10,443 bases of DNA from Aphodosoma sp044433285 (GTDB taxonomy: Bacteria; Bacteroidota; Bacteroidia; Bacteroidales; Paludibacteraceae): NCBI GenBank assembly GCA_044433285.1, contig JAWXTU010000079.1:1-10443 (forward strand). The letters run 5' to 3'. Both the position numbers and the translations under genes were made by a program. Under the pieces are notes generated by a model that saw nothing but the letters and a program-made list of their open reading frames with translations, did no database searches and had not been told where the DNA came from. This document shows, piece by piece, positions 6,239 through 10,443 of the stretch (positions within the stretch are counted from its first letter, which is position 1; each line of letters begins with the position of its first letter).

Positions 6239-7732
6239 ATGAAAGCTATACAAACATTGTACCTATATTCTGATGATTGTACATTGGAGAGTAAAATGAG
6301 TTATATAAATCCGCTTTGTTGTTGGATGAGTATGGCTTTAAGTTGCGTGTTACTGAAAAGACATTTTGAGAAAGTTGTTTTATATTGTAATGAGGCAGCA
6401 AAGAGTATAATAATTGATACACTGCACATTCCTTACGATGAATTTGTTATTATCCCTGCAGAAGCAATACCTAGAAATTCTACTTTATGGGCATCTCCTA
6501 AAATATATACTTATAGCCTTCAGAAAGAGCCTTTTGTGCATGTAGATAATGATTGCTTTATGTTTGATAAACCAGAGATATTAACATCAGTCCCTCTGTT
6601 TTGTCAAAATATTGAATATGACGATCAAGATTCGTATAAAAAAATAATAGCAGAATTTAAGAGTGTCGGAGGAAATTTAAACGAGAATTTTGATAAATAT
6701 ATAACAAGTAATAATAACGAACATCTCACTGTAATTAATGCGGGCATATTGGCATTTAATGATATTGAGTTTTTAGAGAGATATGTTAAGGAGGTTAAAC
6801 TTTTTTTTGACTCAAACTATGAAGTATTAGACAACTATAGAGATGGGTCTATTAACTTCTTATACGAACAACTATTTTGCAAAATATTATTGGATTCTCT
6901 TGACTATAAGTTAGGCTGTTTTACTGATGGAGACTATTTGAGTACCTCATATAATTGGATGGATGTAGATTATTCACTATTTAAGAAACATGAATATATT
7001 CATTTGTTAGGTAACTGGAAAAGGCGTACACCCTCTTTTAAGTTAGTACTAAATCTATTGTCTCTATATGATTATAAGTTGTATAGTCATATAATTTGTC
7101 TCTTTAAGCAGAAATCAATACCAACAGGGTTAAGGTATTATGATGAATATTATAACGCTAGTGGAACTGAGATGTTCGATAAGAATATTCAGTATGAAAC
7201 TGAACTAAAGAGTAATGTTTATCAAGTTGATACCATAGGGAGTAGATCAATAGAGGCGATTAAATTTCACGTGAATAGTGTTGTAAATAATAATTTGGAA
7301 TATTTTTATGATTTGGATTTAAGCAGACTACGCTATTACTCAAAAATTAATATCACATCAGATAATCTTGACTCTTTAAAAATAGATATAAGTAAGAAGA
7401 TTCTATCTTTAACACTAGAGGGAGATGAGGTAAAAGAGTATTTAAAAGAAAAGAATATACCAGCGTCTCAATCTTTACATAGCTATCTGCAGTTAGTTGT
7501 AATATTTAATTATGATATATTGAATTTAAGAGTCAATGAGATTTTACTTTTAAGATTAGAGTCTGTTATATATAATATTTTAATCACAAAAGGAGAAATG
7601 ACTTGTTCTGAACTGCTCGACGAGTTGAATTTATTCTACTATAATAGTAACCTGTTAATTGACAGTACTCGCTTGGTTAATACTGTTAAAAATGGAGTTA
7701 CATATGGTTTATACGATCTACATTATGTGTAA
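6239..7732 (+). CDS. DUF6734-like putative GT-A glycosyltransferase (paralogue 2)
   Basis: A 497-residue soluble protein, clearly homologous to the gene at 2190 but well diverged. It shows the same succession: IQTLYLY at the front, YSLQKEPFVHVDND with D103-N-D105 as a DxD-type site, NAGILAFNDIEFLERY, LYEQLF, and YIHLLGNWKRR (H255, G258, K261), which here keeps the full H-x-x-G-x-x-K pattern of GT8-like enzymes. That makes this copy the better candidate for an active transferase. Beyond residue about 290 it has an extension of some 200 residues. Its end (MTCSELLDELNLFYYN through LIDSTRLVNTV) has the helix-turn-helix-wing rhythm of PqqD-like or winged-helix domains and could bind a leader peptide; this is inference. 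It starts 8 bases after the HlyD-like gene and ends 25 bases before the outer-membrane gene, so it is almost surely co-transcribed. Two copies may add two sugars, or one may be a non-catalytic partner. Confidence 0.7.
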   Translation: MKAIQTLYLYSDDCTLESKMSYINPLCCWMSMALSCVLLKRHFEKVVLYCNEAAKSIIIDTLHIPYDEFVIIPAEAIPRNSTLWASPKIYTYSLQKEPFVHVDNDCFMFDKPEILTSVPLFCQNIEYDDQDSYKKIIAEFKSVGGNLNENFDKYITSNNNEHLTVINAGILAFNDIEFLERYVKEVKLFFDSNYEVLDNYRDGSINFLYEQLFCKILLDSLDYKLGCFTDGDYLSTSYNWMDVDYSLFKKHEYIHLLGNWKRRTPSFKLVLNLLSLYDYKLYSHIICLFKQKSIPTGLRYYDEYYNASGTEMFDKNIQYETELKSNVYQVDTIGSRSIEAIKFHVNSVVNNNLEYFYDLDLSRLRYYSKINITSDNLDSLKIDISKKILSLTLEGDEVKEYLKEKNIPASQSLHSYLQLVVIFNYDILNLRVNEILLLRLESVIYNILITKGEMTCSELLDELNLFYYNSNLLIDSTRLVNTVKNGVTYGLYDLHYV

Positions 7733-7757
7733 ATTAACAATAAAAAACATTAAAACG

Positions 7758-10082
7758 ATGAAAAAAATTCTATTACTTTTGGTTTTCGGTTTTATTACCG
7801 CAACTCTGTGCTCACAAAACATTAGTGGGCATCTTACCGCAAAAGAAGATGGCGAAGTGCAAGCCGCTAGTTTTGTACACGTGATACTATACAAGCAATC
7901 GGATACAACTGCTATCTACAAGGCTGCTGTCTCTGATATTGATGGCTATTATATGATAGAGAGCGTGCCGAGTGGAGATTATTGTTTAATAACTTCATCG
8001 CTGGAGTATGAGGAGTATAAAGAGAATTTGAGTGTTGAAGAGGCTCAGGGTAATATAACAAAAAATATAATACTAAATCTCAGTTCTCTTACTCTCGATG
8101 ATATAGAGGTGGTGGGTTATTTGACTAAACAGAACGTTGATAATACTAGTTACATAATCAGCAAAAAAGATCTAAAAGGGACTGTGAGTTCATTAGACCT
8201 AGTGAAAAATATTCCGAAACTATCAGTTAATCCTATAACCAAAACAATCTCCGACCCGATGGGAGGCTCAGTAAAAATCCTCATAAATGGGGCAAATGCC
8301 ACAGAATTAGATTTAAGGGCAATCGACTCAGACCAGATAGAGAGTATTATACATTATGATTTGCCACCTGCACGTTTTTCTGGGTATACTAACGTGATAA
8401 ACTTTATCACAAAGCCGATAAAAAGAGGTTATAATCTAGGTGTTGATGTAGGACAAGAAGTTCGTGGAACAATGGGAGACTATAACTATTATTTCAATTA
8501 TAATTGGGATAAGAATCAAATTGGGATAAATGGCGACATATCTTATCGTGATTTTACAAACAATTTTACTTCTGATGGTTATGTTTATAATATAAATGGT
8601 GTTGATTATAGCCGTTATTCATCTGCTAATGGTAAATTAGGGTATATAACTAACAATATGAACCTCAAATACATTCGTAATGTAGAGAATAAATACTTTT
8701 TGCAAGTGAATCTATCTCCAAATTTTCAATATATGCAAACAAGTAATATTTCAGAAATAACACAGTATATTGGTGACAGCATAGAGGAGCGAAGTGGTAG
8801 TAATATTGATAATTCAAACAATTTTGCGCCATCGCTAGATATCTATTCCGCTATTAAACTTGCAGAAAATCAAGAGCTTATTGTTAATGTGGTGGGCACA
8901 TATAACCATGCTAATCAAGATATTTATACCAGTGAATACTTGATAGGAGAAGATGATACTGCAATTCTTGAAGATAAAGATTATTTGACAAATAACAAAA
9001 AATCGATTATCGGAGAGGTGCAATATGCAAATAACTTTAAGATTGGTACGCTATCAGTAGGTAGCAACGTTAATTATGGTACTTTAAAGTCGGACGTGGA
9101 AGAGCTTACAACAACCTCAACTTATACAACAAATGTATTTTCAAACTACTCGTGGGCAGAGTTTGGCGGCAGCTATAAGAAGCTGATGTATAGAGCAACA
9201 GCTGCACTTATGTATTACAAAAACACGAGTAACGAAAATAGTTATCAGAGTCTGCTCTTTTTGCCTAAACTAGTTTTAGGGTATCAGTTTTCAGATAAAA
9301 TATCAGCACGTTTGATATATAATCGTAATACTTATGAACCATCGCTTAGCCAATTGAGTTCAAATTCAGTAGTAATTATCGAAGGTATTTCTCGAGAGGG
9401 TAATCCTTATTTAGAGAATAGTACCTCTGATGTGGCAAAGTTGAATATTGATATCAGAAATAGTTGGTTGAATTTGAGTATAGAGGGAAAGTATGTATAT
9501 GAGGATAGTCCTATAAATTCATATTTTGTGGAGGCAGACGATTATATCTCGCTTAAGTATGAGAATGCTGATTCTAAACAAGAGGTGGCTGCAACAGCCT
9601 ATGTAAATATATCACCATTCAAAAACAACCTTCTTACTCTACAACTTTCTGGAGGTGTGCAACATAATATAATAAATGGTTCTCAAATAGGAAATTACAG
9701 CTATACCTCATTTCCGTTCAATTATACATTGATGTTTTATTACAAAGATTTCTTGCTTGGTTATAATGGGAATATACCTACAAAATATCTTGATGGACCA
9801 TATTTGAACGGTCAAGAACCTAAATCAGAATTATATCTCCAATACCAATATAAGAATTTTTCTTTTACCGCAGTATGTGCATCTTTTTTAACTAATACCA
9901 CGTATGATACTGAAATGATTGGTAATAGCATAGTTAATTACAATAAAACTTATACACTTGGGGACATAAAAAATACTGTTATATTGGGTGTTAGTTATCG
10001 TTTCGGCAGTGGTAAAAAATATAATGAGGGGAATAAGAAAATCAACAATAGAGACAGTGATGCTGGGATATTTAGAGATTAA
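7758..10082 (+). CDS. Outer-membrane plug/beta-barrel protein (TonB-receptor-like)
   Basis: A 774-residue secreted outer-membrane protein. ATG 7758 gives a standard signal peptide (Lys-Lys, then a Leu/Phe-rich core, cleavage likely after LCS and before QN); the longer frame from TTG 7659 would overlap the preceding gene and bury that signal. Residues about 22-100 form a carboxypeptidase-D regulatory-like beta domain. Residues about 112-223 (LDDIEVVGY through NFITKPIKRG) form a plug domain. The rest is a beta-barrel with alternating aromatic and polar strands, resembling the outer-membrane beta-barrel family OMP_b-brl_3. The C-terminus goes on past the last strand YRFGSGKK with a polar tail ending DAGIFRD, common in this family. 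Such proteins usually take up ligands, often with TonB energy. Between the modifying genes and the precursor, it may be the product's receptor, an immunity-linked receptor, or an outer-membrane exit replacing TolC. By eye it looks less AT-rich than the upstream genes; I have not counted. Confidence 0.85.
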   Translation: MKKILLLLVFGFITATLCSQNISGHLTAKEDGEVQAASFVHVILYKQSDTTAIYKAAVSDIDGYYMIESVPSGDYCLITSSLEYEEYKENLSVEEAQGNITKNIILNLSSLTLDDIEVVGYLTKQNVDNTSYIISKKDLKGTVSSLDLVKNIPKLSVNPITKTISDPMGGSVKILINGANATELDLRAIDSDQIESIIHYDLPPARFSGYTNVINFITKPIKRGYNLGVDVGQEVRGTMGDYNYYFNYNWDKNQIGINGDISYRDFTNNFTSDGYVYNINGVDYSRYSSANGKLGYITNNMNLKYIRNVENKYFLQVNLSPNFQYMQTSNISEITQYIGDSIEERSGSNIDNSNNFAPSLDIYSAIKLAENQELIVNVVGTYNHANQDIYTSEYLIGEDDTAILEDKDYLTNNKKSIIGEVQYANNFKIGTLSVGSNVNYGTLKSDVEELTTTSTYTTNVFSNYSWAEFGGSYKKLMYRATAALMYYKNTSNENSYQSLLFLPKLVLGYQFSDKISARLIYNRNTYEPSLSQLSSNSVVIIEGISREGNPYLENSTSDVAKLNIDIRNSWLNLSIEGKYVYEDSPINSYFVEADDYISLKYENADSKQEVAATAYVNISPFKNNLLTLQLSGGVQHNIINGSQIGNYSYTSFPFNYTLMFYYKDFLLGYNGNIPTKYLDGPYLNGQEPKSELYLQYQYKNFSFTAVCASFLTNTTYDTEMIGNSIVNYNKTYTLGDIKNTVILGVSYRFGSGKKYNEGNKKINNRDSDAGIFRD

Positions 10083-10153
10083 TTATATAAATAGAAGTGG
10101 AGGTACTCGAAAATCCAGAATAGAGTAGAGAAAATTACTAATTTTAATACGTT

Positions 10154-10321
10154 ATGAAAAGTAAAAAAATGGAAGGATTGATGCTTTCATCTAGTATGAA
10201 TGGGAGTGAATTGGAACTTGAATCAGGTTTTCTTATTTTAAATGAAGATCAACTTGAGGATGTTTATGGTGGTTGGAATTTTTTGTGTGTTAATAACAAT
10301 TGCAATAAAAATTGTAATTAA
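10154..10321 (+). CDS. GG-leader RiPP precursor peptide, Cys/Asn-rich core
   Basis: A 55-residue peptide. Residues 1-40 form an acidic leader with the classic double-glycine ending LNEDQLEDVYGG, the type cut by C39 peptidases such as the exporter at 3623. The predicted core is the last 15 residues, WNFLCVNNNCNKNCN, with C45, C50 and C54 spaced C-x4-C-x3-C and six Asn, five of them touching or near the last two Cys. This resembles the GG-Bacteroidales radical-SAM precursor type (natural product precursors with short Cys-bearing cores). Likely changes are thioether bonds made by the radical SAM enzyme and sugars added by the GT-like proteins, all inferred. The first ATG (10154) gives a usual leader length; later ATGs at codons 6, 10 and 15 are possible starts. 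It lies 71 bases after the outer-membrane gene with no good promoter in the gap, so co-transcription is likely. Confidence 0.85.
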   Translation: MKSKKMEGLMLSSSMNGSELELESGFLILNEDQLEDVYGGWNFLCVNNNCNKNCN

Positions 10322-10346
10322 TATTCTTAAATTCAACTTATAAATG

Positions 10347-10366
10347 CAACACCTTGTGAGGCGTTG
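10347..10366. other. Small hairpin after the precursor gene
   Basis: CAACACCT (10347-10354) and AGGCGTTG (10359-10366) can pair around a TGTG loop with a single A-C mismatch, seven of eight pairs. It starts 25 bases after the precursor stop. There is no T-run behind it, so a simple intrinsic terminator is not convincing. It may instead protect the 3' end of the precursor transcript from decay. Confidence 0.35.
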
Positions 10367-10387
10367 ATAGTTAGATAATTACTTTAT

Positions 10388-10429
10388 CAGAAAGGAAAGA
10401 GAGAAAAAAATCTCTCCTTCTCTTTTCTG
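10388..10429. terminator. Imperfect long hairpin, possible operon terminator
   Basis: A purine-rich arm, CAGAAAGGAAAGAGAGA (10388-10404), faces a pyrimidine-rich arm, TCTCTCCTTCTCTTTTCTG (10411-10429), across an A-rich loop. The arms pair over about 15 bases with two single-base bulges and one mismatch. It is the strongest hairpin after the last gene and a reasonable end for the operon. The flank after the stem is A-rich (GGAAAAAAA) rather than T-rich, so it does not fit a textbook intrinsic terminator on the + strand. The 10322-10443 stretch has no gene that I can support. Confidence 0.45.
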
Positions 10430-10443
10430 AATGGAAAAAAAGT

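Noticed and set aside
7659..7757. Upstream TTG start for the outer-membrane protein
   Set aside because: The extra 33 residues overlap the end of the preceding gene and would place the clear signal peptide inside the protein; ATG 7758 starts exactly at that signal.
8835..9023. Minus-strand ORF opposite the beta-barrel gene
   Set aside because: Short, fully within a well-supported + strand gene, and without motifs or a promoter.
10139..10146. TAATTTTA as a promoter for the precursor gene
   Set aside because: It lacks the final G of TAnnTTTG, has no convincing -33 partner, and would start transcription at about the ATG itself.
1..10443. CRISPR array, tRNA, rRNA or transposase gene
   Set aside because: No regularly spaced repeats, no tRNA or rRNA-like stretch and no transposase motifs were seen on either strand.

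Overview
The window looks like a piece of a Bacteroidales-type genome (Bacteroidota). Three things point there: AT-rich genes, a Bacteroides-style promoter (TTTG, 20 bases, TAACTTTG) at 61-92, and protein families typical of that phylum, including a plug-plus-barrel outer-membrane protein with a carboxypeptidase-regulatory-like front domain and a double-glycine leader peptide. All convincing genes lie on the + strand.

Layout. Positions 1-208 hold a TAGA tetranucleotide repeat at the window edge, the promoter, and no convincing coding sequence. Positions 209-625 are a 5'-truncated GNAT acyltransferase of the LuxI/FeeM (autoinducer or N-acyl amino acid synthase) type. Positions 626-831 are non-coding, with a long inverted repeat just after the remnant. 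From 832 to 10321 there is a tightly packed, probably single-operon array: a radical SAM/SPASM maturase; a DUF6734-like putative glycosyltransferase; a C39-peptidase-containing ABC exporter; a miniature HlyD-like membrane fusion protein; a second DUF6734-like paralogue; a plug/beta-barrel outer-membrane protein; and a 55-residue precursor peptide, short enough to be easily missed (10154-10321), with leader end LNEDQLEDVYGG and core WNFLCVNNNCNKNCN. Positions 10322-10443 hold two hairpins and no gene.

How they fit together (inference). The cluster reads as a ribosomally made, post-translationally modified peptide (RiPP) system. The radical SAM enzyme would modify the Cys/Asn-rich core, plausibly forming thioether crosslinks from its three cysteines. 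The two GT-A-like proteins could attach sugars. The C39 domain would cut after Gly-Gly while the ABC transporter exports the product. The small HlyD-like protein and the outer-membrane barrel may take it across the envelope, or the barrel may act as receptor. The least ordinary points are two DND-motif glycosyltransferase-like paralogues with long C-terminal extensions beside a radical SAM enzyme, the stripped-down HlyD partner with no TolC gene in sight, and the precursor placed last. Family names come from recognising motifs by eye; no database search was run.
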